From NCBI GenBank assembly GCA_022393335.1, contig JAJEKB010020892.1:870709-934708 (forward strand): a DNA stretch of 64,000 bases. Direction: 5' to 3'. The notes beneath the pieces were generated by a model. It ran no database searches. It saw nothing but the letters and a program-made list of their open reading frames with translations, and was not told the DNA's origin. Both the position numbers and the translations under genes were made by a program. This document shows, piece by piece, positions 1 to 11,607 of this stretch. Position 1 is the first letter of the stretch. Each line of letters starts with the position of its first letter. This stretch comes from Macrotrachela quadricornifera (taxonomy: Eukaryota > Rotifera > Eurotatoria > Philodinida > Philodinidae).

Positions 1-268
1 AAAAATACTGAGAGCGCCATTCATTTTGACTCACCCGTTAATTGAACTTAATCAATAAATAAAATGATATTGATTACATTAAAAACTACATATTTTTCTT
101 GTTATTTAATTGAATTTATTTATAAGATTTGTTGACTATTTGACTATTGACTATTCACTAAATTTGTAAAGAATATAATTCAATTTTATGAATCTAATAA
201 ATGAATAAGAAAAAAAAAGAAAAACATATGAAACTGATTCAATTGATGATGTTTCATTCTTTATTTTA
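1..268. other. AT-rich non-coding stretch
   Basis: No gene, RNA or repeat was recognised here. The stretch is AT-rich and ends at the TA that flanks the fold-back element beginning at 271. Confidence 0.5.
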
Positions 269-270
269 TA

Positions 271-881
271 ACGGGTGTTCCAGGAATAATGGACCTCTCA
301 GTATTTTGAATATTTTTTCGCAATCATGTCTTTGAATAAAATACTTTTTTCATCAAAAGATATCGCTTGAAATTCTCTACAAAACCTGTTTTAGATAAAT
401 TCGAAAAAAGATGAAAACTAAAGACATACAAAAGCTGTAAAATGTAACGGATTGAGCACAATGAATCACCCCTTTTTGTATCCCATTTGTTATCACTTTA
501 CCGTATTAAAGTACCAAAATGTACCACAAGATGCAGCGTGAAAAGCTCTACAACTTACATTCGATCGCTTATCTTATATTTGCACTTTCTGGTTTCAAAA
601 TGGACAAATTATTATTTCTTTAATACGACAAAGTGATAACAAATGGGATGCAAAGATGGATGATTCATTGTGCTCAATCCGTTACATTTTACAGCTTTTT
701 GTATGTCTTTAGTTTTCATCTTTTTTCAAATCTATCTAAAACAGGTTTTGGATCGAGTCATATATGGTTTTGTAGAGAATTTCAAGCGATATCTTTTGAT
801 AAAAAATGTGTTTTACTCAAAGGGATAATAGCGAAGAAATATTCAAAATACTGGGAGGTCCATTATTCCTGGAACACCCGT
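271..881. mobile_element. Fold-back MITE with TA target duplication
   Basis: The two ends are inverted copies: ACGGGTGTTCCAGGAATAAT at 271 is matched by its reverse complement ending at 881. Homology continues inward for over 200 bp per arm (271-505 against about 620-881), leaving a loop of about 115 bp. A TA dinucleotide stands on each side (269-270 and 882-883), the signature of Tc1/mariner-type insertion. There is no transposase, so it is non-autonomous. The loop edge at 530-553 carries a motif (GATGCAGCGTGAAAAGCTCT) that recurs across the window. The ORF at 633-884 is a by-product of the arm. Confidence 0.85.
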
Positions 882-986
882 TAAAAGAAAAATTTTACTC
901 AAAGTTTAAAATGGTTGCAGCTGACATTTTATAAAATAGTTTTTTTATGTCCAAAAGTCTATATAAATCTAAAATATTGTGGAAGT

Positions 987-3023
987 TCAACTGTTTTCTA
1001 TGACGGTAGAGTTAAATCCATATAATTGTAGCCATTTGAGTTCTTCTTGAACTTTAATCTTTCCATGCCAAGGATTATTATTGATTAAATGACCTTCATT
1101 AGGAAGCAATAATAGTTTGACTGGTATTCCAAGATAACGAAGACCACGTTCTAACATTAAATTTTCACTAACAGGTACTCGTATATCATTTTCTCCAGCC
1201 ACAATATGTGTTGGTGTACGAATTTGATTAAATTGATAAATGGCTGATTCTCTTTGATATGTTAGTGGTATCATCCATGGTAATCCTCCAAGTAGATTAT
1301 CAGCAAGAATAGGTAAATCTGTCAGACCCCAAAAAGAAACTTGTTCAATGGCACCAGCACCAGATAGAGCAGCTTTAAAACGATTTGTTTGTGTTATCAA
1401 CCAATTAGTCAAAAAACCACCGTAACTATATCCACCAATTGTTAATTTTGTTTGATCAACAATACCATCTTGTATTAAACTATCTACTCCTGAAAGAATA
1501 TCTTTTCCTGGACGTGTTAATGGTTTATATCGAATTTCATTAACAAATTGATCGCCATATCCAGTTGATCCTCGATAATTGGGTTCGAACACTAACCAAC
1601 CTTGTGATGCAGCCATCGGAGCCCAACTATACCAGTTGCCAATAAAATAATTTAAACTTGCATCTGTTGGTCCACCATGTATAAGAACGAGAAGAGGAAG
1701 ATTTTTTTCTTGAAATTTTCCAGGTGGATAATGCAAAATTCCTTCGACTGTTCGATTATCTTCATTATTTATCCATTGATAGATTTGACATTGAGGTAAA
1801 TCAATTTGATCATATTGAATATTTTCACTAGTAATTACTCTTGCTGATTTTAAATGATTAATATTCGAAATAAAATAAGCTTCTTGACCTTTTGAAAATG
1901 AAGAAAATACAAAAGCAATTGAATTAATTGATGATGATGATGATGATATCGATTCATATGTTCCGTTTAATCCATTATGTAAAATTGTGTCATTGTTAGG
2001 TGATAATTGAGAATAAATTTGAACATTAATTCCTAATTGACCAAGAAAATAAATACTTCCATCCGATTTAACTGTATAGCTCAAAATATTTCCATTGAAA
2101 TCTTTGGCCCAACGTTCAATTAAACCATTAGTCAAATCAATGGAATAAACTCGTTGTTGTGTAAGATTAGATTTTGTTTTACTTGAAGTGAGTGGATCAA
2201 TTTGATACATAATTCTCTTTTTATCTGATGATAATTGAAGATTTTGTTTAATAGATGGATCTGATGTTAATTTTACTATTGAAGAAACATTTCGTAAATT
2301 AATTGAATATATTTGAAAAATATCTGTATCTTCTATAATAGGTAATATACAAGTAAAAATAAGTGTTTCATTAATTGAATTATATAAAAGTTCACCAATT
2401 AGAAAAGGAACATTCGCTATTTTGCTTTTTATAAATGATAAACCATTTCGATTATCAATCGAAATACATTGAATCGTACAAGTTGGATTATTACCATATT
2501 GAATGATATCTTTCCATTGAGAATCATTACTTGAATTAGAATCTATTGTAGCAAAATAAATAGATGAATCATTTTGTGACCAAGCTATAGCTAATGGAAG
2601 CTTATTTCCAATTGGAATTGATATTATTTGATCAGATTTCATCGAGTATAAATATATATATTGTTCAGATGTTGAATCATGTTGAAATGAATATCGAGAA
2701 TAAAATATATTTGATACAGAATTATTATATATTAAAAACATAATCCAATTTCCACTTGGTGACCATTGAAATTTAACAGATTCTAATAATTTATTTGTAA
2801 GAAGTTTTTTTTGATGTTGATCAATTTGATATAACCATAAATTATTTTCAAAATTATTCGAATTCCATGCAGGACGTTGAGTATGAATAAGTAAATGTTG
2901 ACCATTAGGTGATAAACTTAATGAACGAAAACTTGTATAATTAAAAAATATATCAAGTGTTAAATTTGATTTTGCATTTATTGAATAAAATAAAATAAAT
3001 ATCAATAGAAATTTCATTATCAT
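987..3023 (-). CDS. Secreted prolyl-oligopeptidase-family (S9) serine peptidase
   Basis: A 678-residue intronless reading frame that begins with a hydrophobic signal peptide (about residues 1-17). The first 400 or so residues are repetitive and Ser/Asn-rich with many N-glycosylation sequons, as expected for the beta-propeller of S9 peptidases. The C-terminal alpha/beta-hydrolase domain has an HGG oxyanion motif (H449), nucleophile motif GGYSYGG with S533, acid D613 in GENDIRVP, and H645 in NEGH. The triad order and spacing match the S9C acylaminoacyl-peptidase / dipeptidyl-peptidase-like branch. The complete triad suggests an active exopeptidase or oligopeptidase working in a secretory or extracellular compartment. 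Substrate cannot be read from sequence. A run of Ser codons lies near residues 360-367. Its upstream region (3024-3500) is AT-rich with no clear promoter element. Confidence 0.93.
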   Translation of the reverse strand: MIMKFLLIFILFYSINAKSNLTLDIFFNYTSFRSLSLSPNGQHLLIHTQRPAWNSNNFENNLWLYQIDQHQKKLLTNKLLESVKFQWSPSGNWIMFLIYNNSVSNIFYSRYSFQHDSTSEQYIYLYSMKSDQIISIPIGNKLPLAIAWSQNDSSIYFATIDSNSSNDSQWKDIIQYGNNPTCTIQCISIDNRNGLSFIKSKIANVPFLIGELLYNSINETLIFTCILPIIEDTDIFQIYSINLRNVSSIVKLTSDPSIKQNLQLSSDKKRIMYQIDPLTSSKTKSNLTQQRVYSIDLTNGLIERWAKDFNGNILSYTVKSDGSIYFLGQLGINVQIYSQLSPNNDTILHNGLNGTYESISSSSSSINSIAFVFSSFSKGQEAYFISNINHLKSARVITSENIQYDQIDLPQCQIYQWINNEDNRTVEGILHYPPGKFQEKNLPLLVLIHGGPTDASLNYFIGNWYSWAPMAASQGWLVFEPNYRGSTGYGDQFVNEIRYKPLTRPGKDILSGVDSLIQDGIVDQTKLTIGGYSYGGFLTNWLITQTNRFKAALSGAGAIEQVSFWGLTDLPILADNLLGGLPWMIPLTYQRESAIYQFNQIRTPTHIVAGENDIRVPVSENLMLERGLRYLGIPVKLLLLPNEGHLINNNPWHGKIKVQEELKWLQLYGFNSTVIENS

Positions 3024-3505
3024 TATTCAAATCTGAAAAACAACTATAAGAATTATTTTATTTATACAAAAATTTTTTATTAAATATTTCGATCAATTTG
3101 ATATTATTTTAAATTTCTAGAATAATCATTTCAAAGACAATGTAATAGATAAAAAAATATTCTCGTTCGTCTTTTATATGCTCTATATAAACGAACAACT
3201 GATGTCAACACTATCAGATAAAATATATTTATTCTGCATACCTGCAGAATCATAGTCAATAATGATGAGATTCTTTTCTAGATAAAAAATTTGCTGTACC
3301 AATTTCAATTTCATAATGTAAGAAGAGCTTAGTATCTTCATGGGATACATATCATATAGTAGTCATGTATATCAGGTTCCGCAACGGGCTATCTGGTTCG
3401 AAGCAGAGATGTGTATCACGACAGCAGTAAATTTCTTTTCAGAACATTAAGGAACTGATGAATTTTATAGAAATGTTGAGTGCTTACAAATAGAACAATG
3501 TAGGA
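3024..3505. other. Intergenic, upstream of the S9 peptidase
   Basis: This is the presumed promoter side of the minus-strand peptidase. It is AT-rich, and I see no recognisable RNA gene or repeat. Confidence 0.4.
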
Positions 3506-3605
3506 GTGAATGAATTCGATAGATTAATTCGAAATAGTCTTTTCAAAAGCATCACGGCAGAGGCGCGACAGCTTTTTTCTATTGTCGCAGAGGACATCTC
3601 TCTGA

Positions 3606-3998
3606 CCCAATTTATCATATCTAGTCAAACGATGGTACTCAGTGTCTGCCATAATGGCAGGTGTGGACCTGCAATTCAATGTTGTTGACCTTATAGTAAA
3701 CAAAAGACGATTGTCATTAAATCTAGATATAGTCGAAAATGTTCTCTTTGCTTGTTCCATACAAGAATCACTAATGAACAATCAGAATCTTTTCTCGGCA
3801 TCATGCTCATTTTTTATGTATGTTAATTCTTTCGAAACGATGACCTTTATCGGTGAGATCCACGGTAGGGTGATCCAAAACTTCATCTATCGCAAAAAAA
3901 TTGACTATCTCTGCCATACTTTGTCTAAACGGACTGATTTTTTAGTCGCTGATAAAATTTGTTTTGAAGTACTACAGTTGTTAAAAATAAAGAAGTGA
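3606..3998 (+). pseudogene. hAT transposase C-terminal (dimerisation) remnant
   Basis: One frame reads LSYLVKRWYS about 35 residues before IVNKRRLSLNLDIVENVLF (roughly 3614-3755). The VNKRR-SLN-IVEN-LF pattern is the hallmark of the hAT C-terminal dimerisation domain. A TGA precedes the aligned block, no catalytic core is recognisable upstream, and the frame then runs into unrelated sequence to 3998. I read it as a decayed hAT fragment. The overlapping ORFs at 3506-3688 (+) and 3524-3781 (-) are shadows. Confidence 0.5.
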
Positions 3999-6065
3999 AA
4001 TCTTTTACAAATTATAAAAGTGAAATATTGGTGTGCCTGTGAATGGATTAAATATCGAATTTTGCTCATTGTATTGGTTAATATTTTTTTATTATCATTT
4101 GAATAACGTGATCTAGAAAAATTTCTTTCGTATTATTGACTGATCTTTATAATTAGCTATGCAAAAAATTTTTGTTTCAACAAAATTTTCTTCGAATCCA
4201 CGCGGAATCCATCGGGCATGAACAAATTCGATGAGCTAAGTGGACACGACAGATTTTCGCGCCATAAAAAATAAGGCCTGTTTCGATCTGTGAAGCTCAA
4301 ATTAAACATCGAAGCGAGATCTTTTTTTTTTTCTTCTTCTCTCATTTATTTATAGAGTTGATAAGTTATTGTTATTAATAATCATAATAATAAATTCCCA
4401 CCCTTACGAAAGAAAGAATGTGCAAGATAGTACGACAATCAAAAGCATAAAATTAGTAGAGAAGCAAGTGATGTGATACAATGCTATAGTTCTGGTATTC
4501 ATCTCGTGGAAAAGTGCTTTGTAGACCTTTTGATAAGCTAAATCTTATATGGTTAAGAGAGCTTTTATGAGACAATTGGATGCCATGCTAGAAATCGAAA
4601 GGTTCGAAATCCAAATTTTTAGTGCATTTGGTTGAACTGTTGAAAATTTACTGGAATTTTGTTTTCGAACACTTACGAAATATCAACACCGTATGACTGA
4701 AACTGATTGACTCTTATCATTGGAGTGTCAAATTCGTGTCTATGAATTTGACTATAAAGTCACTCAATTATGCATTTAATTGAATATGTCAGTTTAGTCT
4801 ACTTTTTATATTCTCTTAGGTCAAAGAGTCTGATTTTTGAGATTGTCAGTATAAAATGTGTTGTTTTTCAATGGTGAAATGAAGTTAGAAGAATTAATTA
4901 ATTCAATGATTGATGAATTGTAATCACTCTACCTTCACCTTCAAATGACAATTTTCCAAGCATTTATCGTCATTCACGATAGATTGTATCAATGTTTGAT
5001 CGTATTTAATCAAGTATTCAAATTAAAACATATATTCATATTTCATCATATCTTTCAAAAATTAGTTGTCCGCACAGCTATTATAAGATCCACCTTCAGA
5101 CTTTGTCATATTTGTATTCGAAACAACGGTTGCGATGTTCGATATTGTTCGCAAAGTACATTTACAAGGAATCGTCGATAACAATACGAGACAGATGAAT
5201 ATTGGCAAAGAAATTTTCGTTCGTAAATGGATCCAAAGGACGATAATCAACAAGACAATATCTATATACGAACAATAAAACTGAGCTATCATTAAACCAA
5301 TTCGAATCAAGACTTTCTTAGAATTTCCGTCTAAATATCGTTTAGCATATATCATCAGTGATACACTCGAAAATCATTTGAACTATTTCAATTTCCTCGA
5401 TTATGCACACGAATTTAGTAAGATCGAAAGCGGTTGTTCCTACACGATTATACAATAAAATAGTTCAACTTATTACTATTCAACAGAACAATACAATGCA
5501 AGAGAATATATCATTCTTTGCATTGGTCAATAATACTCTAGTCAATGCAGATTGATTACTAACTGATGCTGTCGATGCCGATTTCCCTTTGTCGTTTACT
5601 TTCATTTGTTTATGATCATTCGATATTCGATTCAGCTTGCTTTGAAATGCTTCATCTTCTCTTCTATAAGTAAAACACAAACATATCATTCGTTTACTCG
5701 AGCAGAAACAGAGAACTATCTTAGTTGAATTTATCTAAATGCTCAGTGAATAACATTTTAACCTAGGATAATATAGATATTAGCTGAACCATTTTGAGTT
5801 ATCAGTTAGGTCAACAATATCTCAACTTATTGTTCATTAATTCAGAGAGCAAAAATAATTCTTCATAAAGAAAATCAGTGAAAGTGATAGTCCAGGAAAA
5901 AAATGAGTAAAATACAATGGTTACTGACATCAGTTATAAATCTGAATAATTCTTAATGGTTTTTCTATGCATCAATGATACTAATCTCTTAAAAAAAGAA
6001 CAATAAATTTTAATCTACATCTACATTTGTTATGCAAAATAAATCCAATGAAATAGTATATAAAA
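3999..6065. other. Intergenic stretch with weak coding-like remnants
   Basis: No gene could be supported. On the minus strand, 5400-5690 contains short open segments, including one resembling an ankyrin repeat (GTTAFDLTKF then EIVQMIFE), interrupted by stops and without neighbouring repeats. A pT/pA stretch lies at about 4320-4345. The rest is AT-rich and featureless to me. Confidence 0.35.
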
Positions 6066-9000
6066 TCATGATTCACAAGAAGTTGCTGGTTCATAGACAG
6101 GTAAATGATACATATCTGCCCATACATGTGAAAGACAAACAGATGCATGAAAACGAAAAAAGATTAAAAGTGGTGCAGCAATAGCAGCAATAATTGACCA
6201 TGGAACAATATCATAAAAATCTAATTGATATAAATTTGCTTCATGTTTAGTTGTTGTTGTTGTTTCTTCAAGCCAAAGACTCAAATCAATTATAATCATT
6301 AAAGTAATCATTTCACGAGCTGGATATCGAGATTTACTTGTTCGTCTTAAACTTTTACGTAATGCAATAAGTATGAATAATGCTTGAGCAGTACCTTCGA
6401 TAAATCCTAAAAATAATTATACCATTCTCGATAAATAAACTTAATTCTTTAATATCATACCTAAAATAATAATTGCGATTTTAATATAGGCAACCCATGG
6501 TAATGAATTTATAGTACTAAAAACAGCAAAAGCACTGAAGATAGAATATAAATATATGCCTGTCAATGAGATTATAATAAGAACATCATCGAAACCTATT
6601 TTATAGAAAGGTAATGTTTTATTTGTTTGTTTATTTTCTCGTATATAACTTACGTGTTGTTGTTCGACTATAATTTAATTTCCGAATTTTAACTAATGAC
6701 CATATTGTAGCAAATAATGAAAGAATTAATAAAAATAAATTCAATGTATCAACAATGGCCATACTATAATCTGGTATTTTTAAAGATTTTGATGTTATAT
6801 GTTGTTCATGTGATAATATGGATAGATTTGAATGATTAGTATGAATTTTTTCAATTACTAATGATGGTTTTATATGTGAATTATCTCCGAATTTATTTCG
6901 AAAAGTAACATAAAGAATAATAGATATTATTGTACAAGAGAAAACAATCATTCCAACAAATAAACCTTTTATAGATGCATGACAATTAAGCATAAATACA
7001 TTTTTTGTTGATTCTTGATTTGATATTTTATGAGTAAATGTTTTTCCAATATTTTCCCAAATAAGAAAGAATAACTAGATTAAATCAATTTAAATATTAA
7101 TTTAATATAACACAAAACTTACTGTTAAACACATTAAACTAAATTCTATTGTACATGGATATAAAAATGGTTTTAATTTCATATAACCATCATGAATAAA
7201 TGTAGAAACTAATATTTCACATTTAGAATCTAGAATATTCATTTTATTTTGATTAACTGAAAATATGATGAAATAATTTCTTACTATTATTAGTATGATT
7301 AGAGATTGATACAGATATGTTATGACCATTCATTTCAAATATTTGAGATTTTGTTTCAATTACAACCATACGAAACCTATCCAATATTGAATATAATTAT
7401 TCAATTTATCTCATTCACCAAAAATTGATATTATTAACTCTAATATTAACTGATAATGACTTACCATACACACAAATTAGTAACTACAATATGAACAACT
7501 GCTAATCGAGCTAGACTCTCATGAGCTCGAATAATAAGCTAAATAAATATAAATATTTAACTTATCATTTAAAATCTAGTACTATTTAAGAAGAACATAC
7601 ATTTGAATGTTTGAATATAAAGAAAAATTGAATAAAACTAAATAATAATCGTGAAAGATCATCCATAACAGCTGTCCATTTTGTACATGAATAATTTGCT
7701 AAATTACTTAAAATTGATAAACATGAATGAATTATTGTACCAAGACAAAAAACTAGAATAATTAATTAATATAACTAATAATAACAAAGATATTTTATTA
7801 TATTTACCTCCGATTCCAACACGAGTATAAAGACCACCTGCAGTAGAATTATCATCATAATTATATCCGATAAGATGTTGTACAATACTATTTTTTCTTC
7901 GACGTATATATGTTTTAAGATGATGTTTTTCATTTATATCAAGAGCACCTCGTCGAGTTAATATATCTCGTGTTGTTTCTATGGATGGTCGATCGAAATT
8001 ATTATTTTCACAATTTAATTTATTATTATCATCATCTAATAATTGTTTATTTGGATATAATTCATCTTGTTCATTATCATCTGATTGATTTTCTTCAATT
8101 TTATCATCAAATAAAGCTAAATTTATTTCAGATGTACTTGAAAATTTTTGATTTTGTCCCAAACGAATTCCACTAATTGAACTTGTACGATTCGTATCTG
8201 TTGGAATTTTAACTTTATTTCGATGATGAATTATATCAATCATACAGAATATAATCCAAATAATCGATACACAATATAGATAAGTAAAATAGAACTAAAA
8301 TCAAATCATATCAATATTGTTAGTGCACTTAAGTTTTTTTCTTTGGATGTATATATTTACCTCAGCTAAATTTTTAATAATTTCAGCTTCTTTTCTTGAT
8401 ACAATAGCATGTAAAATTGAAAAAGCCACACCGCCAATAAAAATAACTAAGAAATTAAAGGATTTGTGTTTATTCATAGATAATATCTTATCTATTAATT
8501 AGCAGAATTCGAAATATTACAATTTATCAATATTACCATATAACGGTACTCAGGCAAATAAGCTGCTGAAACGAGTCCAATAAATGGGTATTGTTGCAAA
8601 AATTACAGTATGTTGATAGTCGAATCTAACCTTTGACTTTTTTCAGATTTTTATTTTATTTTATACTATCAATCAGGTCATATGAATGAACTTGAGTTTG
8701 TCGAATCTTAATCAGACTATTTCATGGCGTTTCTCTCTCAATTTACAACCTAGATTCACATGTTTAAGGCTATTGTCAGCATCAGAGTTAAATAGTGGTG
8801 ATTGTAAGCTCAATAACTCGACAACTGTAATAGCTAGTGACCTGCGATTTTCATTAATCGAAAAAAGAGGAGATCGGACGTCTTTTATTCGGATAAATTT
8901 ATAAGACGAAATTCTTTTGATTTAGATAGAGAAATCTTGAGATCTAAAATTCAGGATACAATGCAAATGGTTGTCTTACTACATTTTAATGTTGAGCAAA

Positions 9001-9889
9001 TGGAATTATGTACTTACATACGTAAATAATAGCAAATTTTACTCAGTATTTACACTTTTTATCATAATTACTTAAGATTTCGATGAAAGTGTAGGAAAAA
9101 GTAAGAAAGTGGATTGTATTTTGAAATGTAGATCTCAAGTTCTTTTATCTAATTGACAGGTCATTTTCATAGGTTCATTTACATTTTCTTCGAATAAGAT
9201 TAGTTTTAAAAGGATTTCGTCTTATACATTACCCGAATAAAAGACGTCCAGTCCCCTCCTCTTTCGATTAATGAAACTCGCAGATCAGCAGCTATTGCGG
9301 CCGTCGAGTTGTTTATGTGTAGATGTGTTTGTGCAAAAGAAAACGGTCAATGAACAGATAAATACGTAGAAGGCGATAAATCTCGGATACCTTATAGATA
9401 TATTTCTCAGTAAAAATCAAGATGTTGAATATCCATATAAGTATTTGTTCATTCAATATACTCATATGGATAGTCAATGCAACACATGCATCAGACTGGA
9501 ATACTATGAAATGACGATATATTGTTTGAACTGCAATTTTTGTCAAGAGATAAAATAATATTAAGGATTCATAATGCTTTGTTCCAAAAAAAAACTTCGT
9601 TTCCGATAACTGTCGATATGTCGTACTGATGACAACTTACCTAAACCATATAGAATGCTGAAAATCTTGTATACATCTGTGTTTTCATGATTGATTCTAT
9701 ATAGAAAAACAATATTTTTTCATATAATTTTATAGAAAATATTTGTTAACTTATAGAAATCATCATTAGTTTTTTTTGTTAATCCATTAAATGTCCAAAT
9801 TGTAAAAAGAGAAAATACCTTTTTCGAAATCCTGCACTGATTAATTCTTCTTTGTGAATTATTTCAATATTGTTTATTGTTTCTGACAT
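6066..9889 (-). CDS. Otopetrin-family proton channel, 11 exons
   Basis: Exons in transcript order: 9889-9819, 9696-9641, 8446-8361, 8294-7808, 7752-7601, 7538-7465, 7376-7285, 7256-7123, 7074-6654, 6595-6461, 6406-6066. Phases match at every junction and give a 682-residue protein. All introns are GT-AG, mostly 48-88 nt. Intron 2 is 1,194 nt and holds a fold-back element; intron 7 is only 28 nt in this model. Otopetrin hallmarks are the join of exons 6 and 7 reading VVTNLCVWFR, LYPCTIEFSL in exon 8, RFDDVLIIISLTGIYLY in exon 10, and APLLIFFRFHASVCLSHVW at the C-terminus. About twelve hydrophobic segments fit the family. A large charged loop (exon 4) separates the early helices. Family members conduct protons into cells in response to extracellular acid; a role in acid sensing here is inference. 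Joining exon 2 to exon 3 gives KIFSILYGLVIFIGG, a good first helix. Confidence 0.88.
8811..9315. repeat. Fold-back element inside otopetrin intron 2
   Basis: Left arm 8811 to about 8985 and right arm about 9105-9315 are inverted copies, both including AACTCGAC, TTTCATTAATCGAAA, GACGTCTTTTATTCGG and ATAAGACGAAAT. A GAGATCTA block is shared further in. The arms are only about 80-85% alike by eye, so the element is old. It explains why this intron is some twenty times longer than its neighbours. Confidence 0.7.
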
Positions 9890-11607
9890 TAGAATAATAG
9901 ACTGATATATTCAACCTCTTAAATGTATATTATCACTTCATCTAACTATGAATATTACGCAGTAAATAAGAACAAGAAAAAAAAAGAAAGCAATGTAAGA
10001 GATAGTGTACGAATAAAAGCATAGAAGCACGATACGTGATGAAATTTAATTATTATGATGCTTACTTCATAACATATTTTTTAAGGGTATTTAAACAAAT
10101 TTATCATAAGACGTAGAAATCAATTGATATCTTTCAAGATAAAAGATTATGTAAAAGATATAATAATAATCAGTCTAATTCATTTTTATACCAGAATTCA
10201 ATCGCATTTGACGTGCAAAATAATATATAACTAGCAATTCTTTTAGAAAAAACCGATACTTTGTAACATATCCACGTAACCGAGAATATAATATAATTAA
10301 TACATTAATAAGTGTACCTAAATCAGTACAAAATAAGTGATAACAGCCAATGTGATTAGTCCAAAATGTTTGCAATATCTATCAGATTTTGTTTTAAACG
10401 TCTTGCATACTTGTTATGACTTCATTTTTAGAAATGATATACTTTTATGATGTTTCATGTTAGTTTTAAGGAAATGTTTGGTAAGATTTTTGTGTGGAAA
10501 AAAGAAACTTCCAACGTGAATTATTTAATACAAAATATGGTAATGTCATTTTGTCGCGTAATCATCTACGTCATTAAATTTTTAAAAAAAAATGAATTCT
10601 TGAATGCGGCAACGGTTTTTTCCAACATATTTCTTTTTATTGTGTGTGAGTAAGAGTAAAAATTTGATTAATCATGTAAGAATAGTAAACTTTTTGAAAG
10701 GCGAATGTTGTTATAAAAGTGTTCTTTCTTTCTTTCTTTCAATACGTAATATATTTGTGTGTCAAGCAACGTGCAAATATACAGAATAATCAAATACTCG
10801 CACAATTTTCATTGAAAGCGAAATATTTTAATACTTCTTTGACTTATAGTGAAGAAATTCTCATTATTGTATATTTATTTAGTACAATTGCTAAAAATCA
10901 ATATATTGTGGTAAGTGTTTTGATCACACTCTATGAGTTTTTCTAATTTATTTTTTTAGTGAATTACAAAACAAAAAATATCCCAACTTTTCCAAGAAAG
11001 GATAAGAATGTCAGAAAAATGCGACTGCACTATTCGTAACATTCACAATCATTAATTTGATACAGATTTCACCTTCAATCAGAGTTTACATGTGTTTCAC
11101 AGCAAAGCATGAGACACTTTACAGTCTAAGACTTAAGCTTGATAACTATGAATCTCAGCAGTCTTACTGCATTTATAAAAAGATGTACTTAACAACTATT
11201 CTTGCTCAATTCAAAAGAAATCAAACAGACCATCGTATGTTGGGTTAGTAGTATTAATCAAAATAGTCTTTCGAACTAAGAAGAATAAACTATTTAATAG
11301 GATCAAAAGCATTGAAAATGCAGAGGAGGCTTAAGATAGATTATATTTAGTTTCTCATAGACATGTTCCTATATGAAGCAGTACTCTTCAAGATTTTTTC
11401 TTAATCACCTCAATCTTATTTACACTTCTTATATCTAAGATATTAAGCGATTTCCTACTGTATATTTATCCTCTACTCATTTGACTAATATGGTTGCATT
11501 TTGACTTTGTTAAGATAAATAATATACTAAATTTATTTCTCTTGCAGTTTTAGATTTCTTGTTAATAATAATTATTGATTATAGTTGATTTTAATTTTCA
11601 ATTAAAA
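9890..11607. other. Intergenic between otopetrin and ankyrin/ART gene
   Basis: This separates the divergent starts of the otopetrin (-) and ankyrin/ART (+) genes. It contains many short ORFs without family resemblance. A good 3' splice site (TTCTCTTGCAG) at about 11537-11547, some 60 nt before the ART start codon, hints at a 5' UTR intron. I see no repeats. Confidence 0.4.

Noticed and set aside
4560..4625. T-arm-like GGTTCGAAATCC suggesting a tRNA
   Set aside because: No matching D-arm, anticodon arm or acceptor stem can be folded around it.
5062..5355. 97-codon minus-strand ORF with hydrophobic segments
   Set aside because: Hydrophobicity is expected from AT-rich codons; no family pattern or splice context.
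5400..5690. Ankyrin-like minus-strand segments (GTTAFDLTKF)
   Set aside because: Only one weak repeat, broken by stops, with no convincing splice sites.
8361..8477. ATG at 8477 as the otopetrin start
   Set aside because: It lies in the polypyrimidine/acceptor region; upstream exons with matching phase and an N-terminal Met at 9889 make a better model.
9313..9546. Open segment after otopetrin exon 2, spliceable in phase (G|TT)
   Set aside because: Its product is unlike otopetrin and ends in the fold-back element. The exon at 8361-8446 joins in the same phase and yields the expected first helix.
10175..10375. 66-codon minus-strand ORF upstream of otopetrin
   Set aside because: No resemblance to a domain, and not needed for the otopetrin model.
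11575..11607. Longer ART frame from the TTG at 11575
   Set aside because: The first ATG is at 11608 and an acceptor-like site lies just upstream, so these codons are probably 5' UTR.
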